Source: Rosenbergiella collisarenosi
GTDB lineage: Bacteria > Pseudomonadota > Gammaproteobacteria > Enterobacterales > Enterobacteriaceae
DNA length: 64,000 nucleotides
Direction of reading: 5' to 3'
Assembly (NCBI RefSeq): GCF_018494085.1
Contig: NZ_JABBFP010000001.1
Span: forward strand, 434,001-498,000
Below the pieces are notes generated by a model that saw only the letters and a program-made list of their open reading frames with translations, did not search any database and was not told the origin of the DNA. The position numbers and the translations under genes are program-made. Positions within the stretch are counted from its first letter, which is position 1, and each line of letters starts with the position of its first letter. Below, piece after piece: positions 22,344 to 30,463 of the stretch.

Positions 22344-22460
22344 TTCCTTAATCATTGCTCAACTAACCATGAAAAATTCTGCACCAGGCTGCAGCGACCG
22401 ATATTTATCGGCTATAGTCAAAGCCATTCACCCCCCTGAAGGTTAAGCGCCTGAGGACCT

Positions 22461-23039
22461 ATGCGTAGAATTTTATTACTGTTATTAGCGTTGAGTACGG
22501 CCAGTAGCTACGCGCAAAGTACCTTCGTGTTCTTGCGTCATGGCGAAAAACAGATCAATTTTAGTGGTCAGTTATCCTGCCAAGGGCTAAACCGTGCGTT
22601 ACGGCTCCCTTCGCTGTTGGTAAGCCGCTATGGAGAACCCGATGCGTTGTACGCCTCGGCACCGATTGAGGAGAAGAAGGGAAGCTCGGTGCGCGCCGTC
22701 GCGACGTTGATGCCAACTGCGATTCAGACCTCCCAAGATATCGGTTTACAGTTTCATGCCAAGGATACGCACGCCCTAGTGACTAAACTCCTCGCCGGCG
22801 ATAATCATCAAGTCACTTATATTGCTTGGGAACATGATCATCTCGTGGAGGCGGTTAAAGAATTAGTTACGACGACAGGCGGCGATGCGTCGACTATCCC
22901 TTCGATTTCCCCGTTCGACTACGATGCACTCTACGTGGTGAAGATTGATAAGTCTCGGCACTTTGTCTCTTTTTCACTCGAAAAAGAGGGTTTAGATCAT
23001 CTCTCCTCTGAGTGTATTAACCCGATCGAGGGGGAATAA
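22461..23039 (+). CDS. secreted histidine-phosphatase-superfamily protein
   Basis: This 192-residue protein has a signal peptide (RRILLLLLALSTASSYA) and a branch 1 histidine phosphatase fold. The phospho-accepting RHG is in VFLRHGEKQ near residue 27, and a second His lies in IAWEHDHL. Substrate is unknown. The family includes Ais, which removes a heptose phosphate from LPS core, but similarity beyond the motifs is not clear enough to name it so. GAGG precedes the ATG. It stands between the LysR/small-protein pair and yabI. A role in envelope phosphate chemistry next to the opgE-like gene is only inference. Confidence 0.75.
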   Translation: MRRILLLLLALSTASSYAQSTFVFLRHGEKQINFSGQLSCQGLNRALRLPSLLVSRYGEPDALYASAPIEEKKGSSVRAVATLMPTAIQTSQDIGLQFHAKDTHALVTKLLAGDNHQVTYIAWEHDHLVEAVKELVTTTGGDASTIPSISPFDYDALYVVKIDKSRHFVSFSLEKEGLDHLSSECINPIEGE

Positions 23040-23171
23040 CGGCTTGCCTTTTCGCTATCATGGGGAGAGACGATACGATTTTGTTTCGGAGTGTTTTAAT
23101 CGCGGTAACTTTGCTTGACGTAGCGGGAGCAGATCGCAACAATCCGAGCTCGCGAATTATGAGGAAAGTTA

Positions 23172-23936
23172 ATGGAAGCCTGGATCCAACATTTATTAGA
23201 GCAATCGGTCGGATGGGCGATAGGCGTTGTTGCGGTAGTCACCTTCTTAGAGTCGCTGGCGCTGGTGGGATTGATACTGCCTGGCACGGTAATGATGGCC
23301 TCTCTGGGAGCCTTGATCGGTAGCGGCCATGTCAGCCTATATCCAGCATGGGCAGCGGGCTTCGTTGGGTGCTTAGTCGGCGACTGGTTATCTTTTTACA
23401 TCGGCTGGAAATTTCAGGGTCCGTTACATCGCTGGAAGTACCTGCAAAAGCACCAAGCTTTGCTGACCAAAACCGAACATGCTCTGCATAATCATAGTGT
23501 CGCGACCATTCTGATCGGCCGCTTCGTTGGCCCGACCCGTCCGTTAATCCCGTTGATTGCCGGGATGCTAGAATTACCGGCTAAAAAATTCTTACCGCCG
23601 AATCTCGTCGGCTGTATCTTGTGGCCGCCTATCTATTTACTACCCGGTATTTTAGCGGGAGTCGCCATTGATGTACCGGCAGGGACGCAAGATGGCCTGT
23701 TTAAGTGGTACCTCGCGGGCGTCGCGGTGCTGATATGGCTAAGTGTGTGGTTATGCTGGCGCTGGTTACGTCCCGCTAAGCAAGACGCAGCTAAGGGGTG
23801 GTTGACCCCAGCGCGGCTACGCTACCTTACGCCACTTACACTGATTGTTACGGTTATCGCTTTTCTTGCCTTGCTGCGCCATCCCATGATGCCGGTGTTT
23901 GCTCATCTACTAGGGAAAGTTTTTATTGGCCACTAG
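23172..23936 (+). CDS. yabI: DedA-family membrane protein YabI
   Basis: YabI belongs to the DedA/SNARE-associated superfamily of inner-membrane proteins, some of which flip undecaprenyl phosphate or phosphatidylethanolamine. The 254 residues equal E. coli YabI. Signature segments are FLESLALVGLILPGT, GDWLSFYIGW and the GRFVGPTRPLIPLIAG motif, with additional C-terminal membrane helices. As in E. coli it is next to thiQ. The two genes converge and their last 14 bases overlap, stops at 23934-23936 and 23923-23925. Confidence 0.95.
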   Translation: MEAWIQHLLEQSVGWAIGVVAVVTFLESLALVGLILPGTVMMASLGALIGSGHVSLYPAWAAGFVGCLVGDWLSFYIGWKFQGPLHRWKYLQKHQALLTKTEHALHNHSVATILIGRFVGPTRPLIPLIAGMLELPAKKFLPPNLVGCILWPPIYLLPGILAGVAIDVPAGTQDGLFKWYLAGVAVLIWLSVWLCWRWLRPAKQDAAKGWLTPARLRYLTPLTLIVTVIAFLALLRHPMMPVFAHLLGKVFIGH

Positions 23937-24633
23937 TCTTCGCAAGTCCTAATGCACGGGCGGCCGCCAGGTCGCCGCTTTCTAGCTGTTGCCACGTTCC
24001 ACTCCCAGCCACTTTTCCCTCATCGATCACGATACAGCGATCGGCAATATAACGGGCATCCGCGAATTGGTGGGAGACCATCAGTAAGGTCAACTGATTT
24101 TCGCGGCATAGCTCATCGGTCAGGACAAGCATCTCTTGACGCAGGGCAGGATCGAGCGCAGAAAAGGGTTCGTCAAGGAGAAGTAAGGGACGGTCACGTA
24201 GCAAACAACGCGTTAAAGCGACCCGTTGGCGCTGGCCGCCTGACAGCTGCCCAGGTAAACGATCCATTAACGGTGATAATCCGGTCCGTTCCGCCAAGGC
24301 CTGTAAAGCGGTCGTTTGGGTCGCCGAGAGGCGCATCGTAGGGGATAAACCGAGGGAAAGATTCTGTTTTACGGTGAGATGCGTAAAAAGGTTATTTTCT
24401 TGGAATAGGATGGAAAGCGGTCGCTTCGCTGGGGGAAGCGCAGTGACATTATGCCCGGCGATCCATACCTCGCCCCGCGTCGCGGGAATAAAACCCGCCA
24501 CGAGGTTAAGCAGCGTACTTTTTCCCGCTCCACTCGGGCCTAGTATAACGATGCGCTCGCCAGCGGCGACCGAGAAGGTAAAGTTCAGCGGTTGCTGGGG
24601 ATAATGACAACTCAGTTGATTAACGGTCAGCAT
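23923..24633 (-). CDS. thiQ: thiamine ABC transporter ATPase ThiQ
   Basis: ThiQ energises uptake of thiamine and its phosphates by ThiBPQ. The 236-residue ABC protein has Walker A GPSGAGKST near residue 34, the signature LSGGQRQRVAL near 129, Walker B LLLLDEPFSALD and the switch His in MVSHQFAD. It overlaps the 3' end of thiP by 14 bases, so translation is coupled. It is the last gene of the riboswitch-controlled thiBPQ operon. Confidence 0.96.
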   Translation of the reverse strand: MLTVNQLSCHYPQQPLNFTFSVAAGERIVILGPSGAGKSTLLNLVAGFIPATRGEVWIAGHNVTALPPAKRPLSILFQENNLFTHLTVKQNLSLGLSPTMRLSATQTTALQALAERTGLSPLMDRLPGQLSGGQRQRVALTRCLLRDRPLLLLDEPFSALDPALRQEMLVLTDELCRENQLTLLMVSHQFADARYIADRCIVIDEGKVAGSGTWQQLESGDLAAARALGLAKTSGQ

Positions 24634-26227
24634 GGCGGTCTGCGAGGCTCTCGATCAGAATAAAAAACAGGAAGCAAAGGAGTAACAATAGTAACGCCGT
24701 TACCGCGGCTTGTTGCGTACGATACGCGCCCATTTGCTGATAAAGATAAAAGGGAAGCGTTTGAAAATCTTGGCTACCGAATAGCGCGATCACACCGAAA
24801 TCGCCCATCGACATGAGTGAAGCAAACGCAAAAGCCTGCAATAGAGGTTGGCGTAATGCGGGTAGCTCAATACGGCGTAGGCGCTGCCAACCGTGAATAT
24901 CTAAAGATAAGCAAAGATGGCTATATTGGTTGGCTAAATCTCGCATCGGGCCATTAAGGAGCTTACTGGCATAGGGTAAGGCCATTAACGTATTAATGAG
25001 GATGACGAGCGCCGCGGGGGAGCTATCGATCCCAATCGTTTGATTGAGAATAAGAAAGGCGCCTGTCGCCAACACGATACTCGGCACGGCGAGAATAATC
25101 ATCGCGCAGGCATCAATCGTGCTGGCCCAGCCCGAGAGGGCGCGCCGATGGTATTCTCGCGAGGTCCATAACAACATTAGGGTCAGGGCAACGCTGCATC
25201 CACCAGCCACTAGCGCGATTTTCAACGATAATATGACCGCTTGCCACAATGCCGGATCGCTTAAGGCGCTGAGAGTTTGCGGTCCAATTCCCGCCACGGC
25301 GACCGCGATCAGGGGGGGGATAAGCAGCAGAATCAGAACCAATATGGCGATGCTATCGATGATCGCCCCCCAGATACCCTCGACGCGAGGTCGCCAATGT
25401 TGGCGAAGGCTGACGTCATGCGCACCGACTGGCGTTAACCAGTGACTGAATAGTAATAATCCGCCGCAGCATACGAGTTGGACTAGGGCGAGGAGCGCGG
25501 CGCGGCCAGGATCGTAATCGAAGTTTAGCGCCTGAAAAATTGCCAGCTCCAAGGTCGTGGCTTGCGGGCCACCCCCTAGGGTTAAGACGATGGCAAAACT
25601 GGTAAAGCAGAGCATAAAAATTAGGACAAAAGCCGGGACGAGTTGGCGTTTTATCCAAGGCCATTCGAGGAACCTAAAGAGGTTCCATCCGGTTATCCCT
25701 AATTGCGCAGCAAGCTGTCGCTGCTCGGTAGGGATCTGTTGCAGTGCCTGTAACAGGAGACGCGTCGCAAGGGGAAGGTTGAAAAAGACATGGGCGAGCA
25801 GAATACCGCTGAGACCGTAGGGACTAAACGAGTAGTGAATGCCAAGTCGATGACAGAGTAACGCAAGCCACCCCTCGCGACCATAAACCGTCAGTAGGCC
25901 AAAAACCGCCACCAAGACCGGGAGGATCAGCGTCATGCTGGCGAGACGCAGGAGTAAGGTCTTGCCGAAAAAGTGCCGGCGCTGTAGGGCGCGGGCGATC
26001 GGGACCGCTATCCCGACCGCGAGGAGCGCGGATAGCGAGGCTTGTTTCAACGAGAAACCTATCACATGCTGAAGATAGGCGTCCTTGAGGATACCCATCA
26101 GTGAGGGCAAGGGTGCGGCATACAACAGCGCGGTGAATGCCGCGCCGAGTATACCTAGGATAGCGATCCCCGCAATGGCGCCCGGCAGTTGCCAGCCTTT
26201 CATCAATGTGAAACAGCCAACTGCCAT
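24620..26227 (-). CDS. thiP: thiamine ABC transporter permease ThiP
   Basis: ThiP is the inner-membrane channel of ThiBPQ. The 535 residues carry about twelve membrane helices in two homologous halves, each with a cytoplasmic EAA-type loop (QLAAQLGITGWNLFRF near 190 and LCLSLDIHGWQRLRRIELP near 440). The ATG at 26227 starts 25 bases inside thiB and aligns with the E. coli start, ten residues before GW. A second ATG at 26203 overlaps the thiB stop as TGATG and is the alternative. Confidence 0.95.
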   Translation of the reverse strand: MAVGCFTLMKGWQLPGAIAGIAILGILGAAFTALLYAAPLPSLMGILKDAYLQHVIGFSLKQASLSALLAVGIAVPIARALQRRHFFGKTLLLRLASMTLILPVLVAVFGLLTVYGREGWLALLCHRLGIHYSFSPYGLSGILLAHVFFNLPLATRLLLQALQQIPTEQRQLAAQLGITGWNLFRFLEWPWIKRQLVPAFVLIFMLCFTSFAIVLTLGGGPQATTLELAIFQALNFDYDPGRAALLALVQLVCCGGLLLFSHWLTPVGAHDVSLRQHWRPRVEGIWGAIIDSIAILVLILLLIPPLIAVAVAGIGPQTLSALSDPALWQAVILSLKIALVAGGCSVALTLMLLWTSREYHRRALSGWASTIDACAMIILAVPSIVLATGAFLILNQTIGIDSSPAALVILINTLMALPYASKLLNGPMRDLANQYSHLCLSLDIHGWQRLRRIELPALRQPLLQAFAFASLMSMGDFGVIALFGSQDFQTLPFYLYQQMGAYRTQQAAVTALLLLLLCFLFFILIESLADRHADR

Positions 26228-27201
26228 GCCTCAACCCAAGATGCGCGGGATGCGGCGACCTCGGCGGCACTATATTGTAACGCGTGTTGGGGAACGGGGA
26301 GTTGCTGGATTGCCGTCGGTAGTGTTTGCGAGGTGGCGGGGTACATCCAGTTACCTGTCGCTAAAGTTTTTTGGAACACATCAGACAGTATAAATTGCAT
26401 AAATTGGTGGGCCAATGCCGGTTGCGGGCTGTGAGCCAACTGCGCCGCAACCTCAACCTGCAGATAATGCCCCTCGGAGAAGTTCGCTGCGGCGTAATCA
26501 TTATTATGCTCTTCCATAATATGGTACGCCGGAGAAGTGGTGTAACTCAGCACCAAGTCGGCTTCACCTTTTAGAAACAGTCCGTAAGCTTCACTCCACC
26601 CGCGTGGGATGGTGACGGTCTTCTTCGCGAGCTGCTGCCACGCCTGCGCGGTTTTGTCGCCGAAGACGCGGTTCATCCATAATAATAAGCCTAGTCCCGG
26701 TGTGCTGGTACGAGGGTCTTCATAGATAACGCGCCATTTTTGCGGGCTTTCTACTAGCTCATGAAGGCTTTTCGGTGGGTGGGGTAAACGTTTCTTATTG
26801 TAGACGAAGGCAAAATAGCCGTAGTCATAAGGGATAAACGTCGGATTACTCCAGCCATTCGGCACCTTAAGCTTTTGTGTATCGATATTGGCCGGGGCGA
26901 ATAGGCCGGTTTTCGTCGCGCTATCGAGCAAATTATTATCCAGTCCCACGACCACATCTGCCTGGCTGCGCTTGCCTTCCATGCGTAGGCGATTAAGCAG
27001 CGAAATGCCATCACCTAAGGCTACATAACGTAGAGTACAGCCACAGTCCTGTTCGAAAGCGGTTTTAATCGCTGGGCCTGGGCCCCACTGCGACGCAAAA
27101 GAGTCATAGGTGTAGACCGTTAATACTGGCTTGGCAGCCAAGGCGGGCAGTGCGGTAAGGGCGAAGAGTAGCCCTAAGACGATTTTTTTGCTTGGAAACA
27201 C
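26203..27201 (-). CDS. thiB: thiamine-binding periplasmic protein ThiB
   Basis: ThiB binds thiamine, thiamine phosphate and TPP in the periplasm and delivers them to ThiPQ. The 332-residue precursor has a signal peptide (cleavage after ALPALA). The mature protein starts AKPVLTVYTYDSFASQWG, as in the family, with GDGISLLNRL and the ADVVVGLDNN and FIPYDYGYFAFVYN segments of the binding protein fold. It heads the thi operon directly after a TPP riboswitch. Confidence 0.96.
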   Translation of the reverse strand: MFPSKKIVLGLLFALTALPALAAKPVLTVYTYDSFASQWGPGPAIKTAFEQDCGCTLRYVALGDGISLLNRLRMEGKRSQADVVVGLDNNLLDSATKTGLFAPANIDTQKLKVPNGWSNPTFIPYDYGYFAFVYNKKRLPHPPKSLHELVESPQKWRVIYEDPRTSTPGLGLLLWMNRVFGDKTAQAWQQLAKKTVTIPRGWSEAYGLFLKGEADLVLSYTTSPAYHIMEEHNNDYAAANFSEGHYLQVEVAAQLAHSPQPALAHQFMQFILSDVFQKTLATGNWMYPATSQTLPTAIQQLPVPQHALQYSAAEVAASRASWVEAWQLAVSH

Positions 27202-27257
27202 TTTGCGCTCCTACAATAACGTTGCTCGTTGACGCAAAGGATCTGAGAAGGCTGCGC

Positions 27258-27340
27258 TCAAATCCCTCCGCCGGTATTAACCGGATCAGGTTCTACGGGT
27301 TTCTCTCAGCAGCTGTTGACTGCACCCCGTTGAGTCTGAG
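27258..27340 (-). promoter_or_regulatory. TPP riboswitch (THI element)
   Basis: Reading the minus strand, ACTCAACGGGGTGC, then CTGAGAGAAACCC, AACCTGATC and the closing GGCGGAGGGA are the conserved blocks of the TPP aptamer in the right order. It ends about 55 bases before the thiB start, leaving room for an expression platform that hides the ribosome site. High TPP should shut off thiBPQ, as in E. coli. Confidence 0.95.
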
Positions 27341-27425
27341 CATTCTAGGCAATTATTGGGTAAGAGGAAAGGAAAGATAATTAAAGGTTGCGCAGCCAAT
27401 CAGTGACTGCGCGTGACAAAAAAAC

Positions 27426-28766
27426 TTAGCGACAGAGTTGCTCTAGCGCCCGATCTAATCCGCCGACTAACCAATCGATATCGGCGGCTTGGAAAGCGAG
27501 AGGCGGACGTAGTTTCAGCACGTTGCCATAAGGTCCAGCGACTGAGGTGAGGATCCCTTGATCACGTAGACGCTCGATCAGATCCAAGGCTAAAGCCTTG
27601 TTCGGTTGTTTGCTTTGCGGATCGGTGACTAGTTCAAAGCCAATAAACAGGCCCGCACCGCGTACATCGCCGACACAGCGATATTTATGCTGTAGACCGC
27701 GCAGCTCTGCGAGCAATCGCGCGCCCATTTCACGACTATGCTGCTGTAAATTCTCTTCTTGAATCACCGTTAATACCGCTTGCGCCGCCGCCATCGATAC
27801 CGGATTCCCGCCGAAGGTGTTGAAGTAGGGAATATGATCGCTAAACGAGGCTAATACCTCACTTTTTGCAAACAGGGCGGAGACGGGAATACCGTTACCC
27901 ATAGGTTTGCCGGTGGTTATGATATCGGGCACTACGCCGTGTCGCTCGAAGCCCCAGAAGGTATCGCCAGTGCGTGCGAATCCCGGCTGTACCTCATCGG
28001 CAATAAAAATACCGCCATTCTTATGCACCACGTCAATCGCGGCTTTAAGGAAGCCTGGAGGATTAGGTAATACGCCGTCTGAGGAGAAGATCGAATCGGC
28101 GAGGAAGCCAGCAAAGGTGATGCCGTTTTGTTTCATATCGTCGATCTGTTTTTGGATCTCATTAGCAAACCATTGACCCGGGTCGCTTGGCGCTAAACGA
28201 TAAAAGTCGGGCGCCGGAACGATACGGGTGGTGGCGGCCAGCGCTTGACCGCTGCCAAGTGCCGGGGATGCGCCTGAGGTTAACTCGCTGGTGCCGTGAT
28301 AGGCCTCTTGGGTGACGATAATGCCGGTGCCACCACTGAATGATTTGGCGACGCGTATCGCGAGGTCGTTGGCCTCCGATCCGGTACACATATACATGGC
28401 GCGATCGACCTCTGTCGGTGTCGTCGCCAGAATCGATTCGGTATAGTTTAAAATATTCTCATGCAGATAGCGGGTATGGGTATTCAGCTGTTGCATTTGC
28501 TGGGTAACGGCGGCGACGACGGCGGGATGGCAGTGACCAATACTGGCGACGTTATTATAGACATCGAGATATTTACGGCCTTCAGCATCCCATAGATATT
28601 GTCCTTCGCCTCTCACCAAATGCACAGGATTGCGGTAAAAGAGGCGGTAAGATTCGCCTAATAACTGGTCTCGCTTATCGGTCAATTGACGTATTTCTGG
28701 GCTAAGCGCGTCGGCATGTTCGGCGCGAAAACTGTTGGTGTCCATAATCGTGGAGCGTGTTGCCAT
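27426..28766 (-). CDS. class III PLP enzyme, probable amino-alcohol-O-phosphate phospho-lyase
   Basis: This 446-residue fold-type I PLP enzyme looks, segment by segment, like human ETNPPL (AGXT2L1), the ethanolamine-phosphate phospho-lyase, rather than like ordinary ornithine or GABA transaminases. Matching segments are NNVASIGHCHPAVV, CTGSEANDLA, FIADEVQPGFARTG, the PLP-lysine motif TGKPMGNG (Lys287), NTFGGNPVS and GDVRGAGLFIGFELV. The predicted reaction turns phosphoethanolamine, or 1-aminopropan-2-ol phosphate, into aldehyde, ammonia and phosphate. The ATG at 28766 follows GAGG by eight bases; a TTG two codons upstream is unlikely. It lies 77 bases after an ethanolamine-type permease and near a divergent APH-fold kinase, which supports the pathway. 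A transaminase role remains possible. Confidence 0.75.
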   Translation of the reverse strand: MATRSTIMDTNSFRAEHADALSPEIRQLTDKRDQLLGESYRLFYRNPVHLVRGEGQYLWDAEGRKYLDVYNNVASIGHCHPAVVAAVTQQMQQLNTHTRYLHENILNYTESILATTPTEVDRAMYMCTGSEANDLAIRVAKSFSGGTGIIVTQEAYHGTSELTSGASPALGSGQALAATTRIVPAPDFYRLAPSDPGQWFANEIQKQIDDMKQNGITFAGFLADSIFSSDGVLPNPPGFLKAAIDVVHKNGGIFIADEVQPGFARTGDTFWGFERHGVVPDIITTGKPMGNGIPVSALFAKSEVLASFSDHIPYFNTFGGNPVSMAAAQAVLTVIQEENLQQHSREMGARLLAELRGLQHKYRCVGDVRGAGLFIGFELVTDPQSKQPNKALALDLIERLRDQGILTSVAGPYGNVLKLRPPLAFQAADIDWLVGGLDRALEQLCR

Positions 28767-28843
28767 GATCAATTCCTCGCACTGTTGCGGTCAGTGATAA
28801 ATAAGAACGGGTCGCTTAAGCGCGTGCCCGCTCGCAAGAAAGA

Positions 28844-30211
28844 TTATTCGTTTTCGACGATGGTAAGGTTCAGCGGCTGGCTTGCCGCACGTCTGACTTT
28901 GGTGGTCAGGAAATAGAGGTAACCGCCGACCATTAACCCGATAAACAGTCCACCGATCACCGGGTTGAACCAGAGCATAGTGACAAAGCAGATCACCGAG
29001 AGTACCAACGCAATACCAGGGATGACAGGATAACCGGGTGCACGATAGCTGCGCTCAAGCATCGGTGCGGTTTTACGTAAGCGGAATAGGCTAAGCATGC
29101 TCATCATATACATGACGTTAGCACCGAATACTGCCATCGTGATCATCGCGGCGGTAAGGCTCATTCCCTGCAGCGTCATGCCATCGTTCATCACGATAAT
29201 CATACCGATGATTCCGCCTGCAATAATCGCGCGGTGGGGCGTTTGAAAACGACTCAATTTACAGAGCGAACTCGGAAGATAGCCGCTGCGCGATAGGGCG
29301 AAGAATTGGCGAGAGTAACCGAGAATGATGCCATGAAAGCTGGCGATCAGGCCGAACAAGCCAATCCATACCAACATATGCATCCACCGAGAGTGCTCGC
29401 CGACGATCATCTTCATCGCTTGCGGGAGGGGATCATTAATACCGGATAGCGCGCGCCAGTCGCCCGCGCCGCCAGCGAAAAGCATCACACTCAGCGCGAG
29501 GAAAACTAAGGTCAGGATGCCGGTAAGGTAGGCGATCGGGATCGTTTTCTTCGGATTTTTCGCTTCCTCTGCTGCCATTGCCGCGCCTTCAATAGCTAAG
29601 AAAAACCAGATGGCAAAGGGGATTGCTGCAAAGATACCGGGTAGAGCCGCCATGGAGAAATGCTCATGACCGGACCAGCCGTGGGAGACAAAATTGCTGA
29701 GGCTAAAACCGGGAGAGACGACGCCCATAAAGACCAGCAGCTCAAATACGGCTAATACGGTGACGATTAGTTCAAACATCGCCGCGAGTTTTACGCCGAG
29801 AATATTGAGTCCCATAAAGACAATATAGGCGCCTAAGGCGGCATATTTTGGGTTAAGTGTGGGGTATTGCACGTTTAGATAGGCACCGATTGCCATAGCG
29901 ATTGCCGGAGGGGCGAAGACGAATTCGATAAGCGTAGCGAATCCGGCGATTAAGCCGCCTGTATCGCCAAACGCGGCACGGCTGTAGGCAAAGGGGCCAC
30001 CGGCCTGTGGTATTGCCGTCGTGAGCTCGGTAAAACTAAAGATAAAGCAGGTGTACATCACGGCGATAATCAGCGTAGTGACGAGAAAGCCGAGCGTTCC
30101 TGCCACGCCCCATCCATAGCTCCAGCCGAAGTATTCTCCAGAGATCACCAATCCTACGGCGATACCCCAGAGATGGAGCGCGCCGAGTGTTGGTTTTAAT
30201 GATGTCGTCAT
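28844..30211 (-). CDS. APC-family permease, ethanolamine permease type
   Basis: This 455-residue inner-membrane transporter has twelve predicted helices of the amino acid-polyamine-organocation family. The opening LHLWGIAVGLVISGEYFGWS and the IPQAGGPFAYSRAAFGDTGG segment are characteristic of the ethanolamine permease (eat) branch. The loop with EGAAMAAEEAKNPKKTIP is the usual APC cytoplasmic motif. The ATG at 30211 is preferred because GGGG lies just before it; a TTG six codons upstream is not supported. It precedes the phospho-lyase gene and is divergent from the kinase, consistent with import of ethanolamine or 1-aminopropan-2-ol. The substrate is inferred. Confidence 0.8.
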   Translation of the reverse strand: MTTSLKPTLGALHLWGIAVGLVISGEYFGWSYGWGVAGTLGFLVTTLIIAVMYTCFIFSFTELTTAIPQAGGPFAYSRAAFGDTGGLIAGFATLIEFVFAPPAIAMAIGAYLNVQYPTLNPKYAALGAYIVFMGLNILGVKLAAMFELIVTVLAVFELLVFMGVVSPGFSLSNFVSHGWSGHEHFSMAALPGIFAAIPFAIWFFLAIEGAAMAAEEAKNPKKTIPIAYLTGILTLVFLALSVMLFAGGAGDWRALSGINDPLPQAMKMIVGEHSRWMHMLVWIGLFGLIASFHGIILGYSRQFFALSRSGYLPSSLCKLSRFQTPHRAIIAGGIIGMIIVMNDGMTLQGMSLTAAMITMAVFGANVMYMMSMLSLFRLRKTAPMLERSYRAPGYPVIPGIALVLSVICFVTMLWFNPVIGGLFIGLMVGGYLYFLTTKVRRAASQPLNLTIVENE

Positions 30212-30463
30212 AGTTAACCCCGTTAGCAATAGTGAAGACGTCGTTGATAGTGAATGATGCTATGCCACCGATAATGCAGTGCTTAACGACGAGAAACTTG
30301 ACCTGAGAAGACAGTTTACTGTGGTGCAAGGTAAAGTCCCGCGCTAACGGGCACCGACTGTACTCTAAGGTCAACTTTCGTGAATCTATCGTCAAGCTTG
30401 TGGCGCGAACTCTGGAGGATGCTACTCCACACATTAGGTTGCCATTGTGTGTAGGAGAAGATG
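30212..30463. promoter_or_regulatory. divergent control region of permease and kinase genes
   Basis: These 252 bases lie between the divergent permease-phospho-lyase unit and the kinase gene. A perfect ACAGTTTACTGT palindrome (30311-30322) and an inverted TTGACC/GGTCAA pair flanking it (about 30298 and 30372) are candidate operator elements. The nearby AraC-type regulator is the obvious candidate, although AraC proteins usually read direct repeats. Confidence 0.4.

Noticed and set aside
22370-22447. A 25-codon ORF starting ATG AAA AAT upstream of the histidine phosphatase
   Set aside because: It has no ribosome site, no hydrophobic or recognisable composition, and overlaps the likely promoter region of the phosphatase.
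25824-26270. A 148-codon open frame in another minus-strand frame across thiP
   Set aside because: It overlaps the well-conserved thiP frame and resembles no protein; it is a shadow.
27426-28766. Naming the PLP enzyme as GABA or ornithine aminotransferase
   Set aside because: The segments GDVRGAGLFIGFELV, NNVASIGHCHP and the kinase/permease context fit the ETNPPL-type phospho-lyase better, though a transaminase is not excluded.
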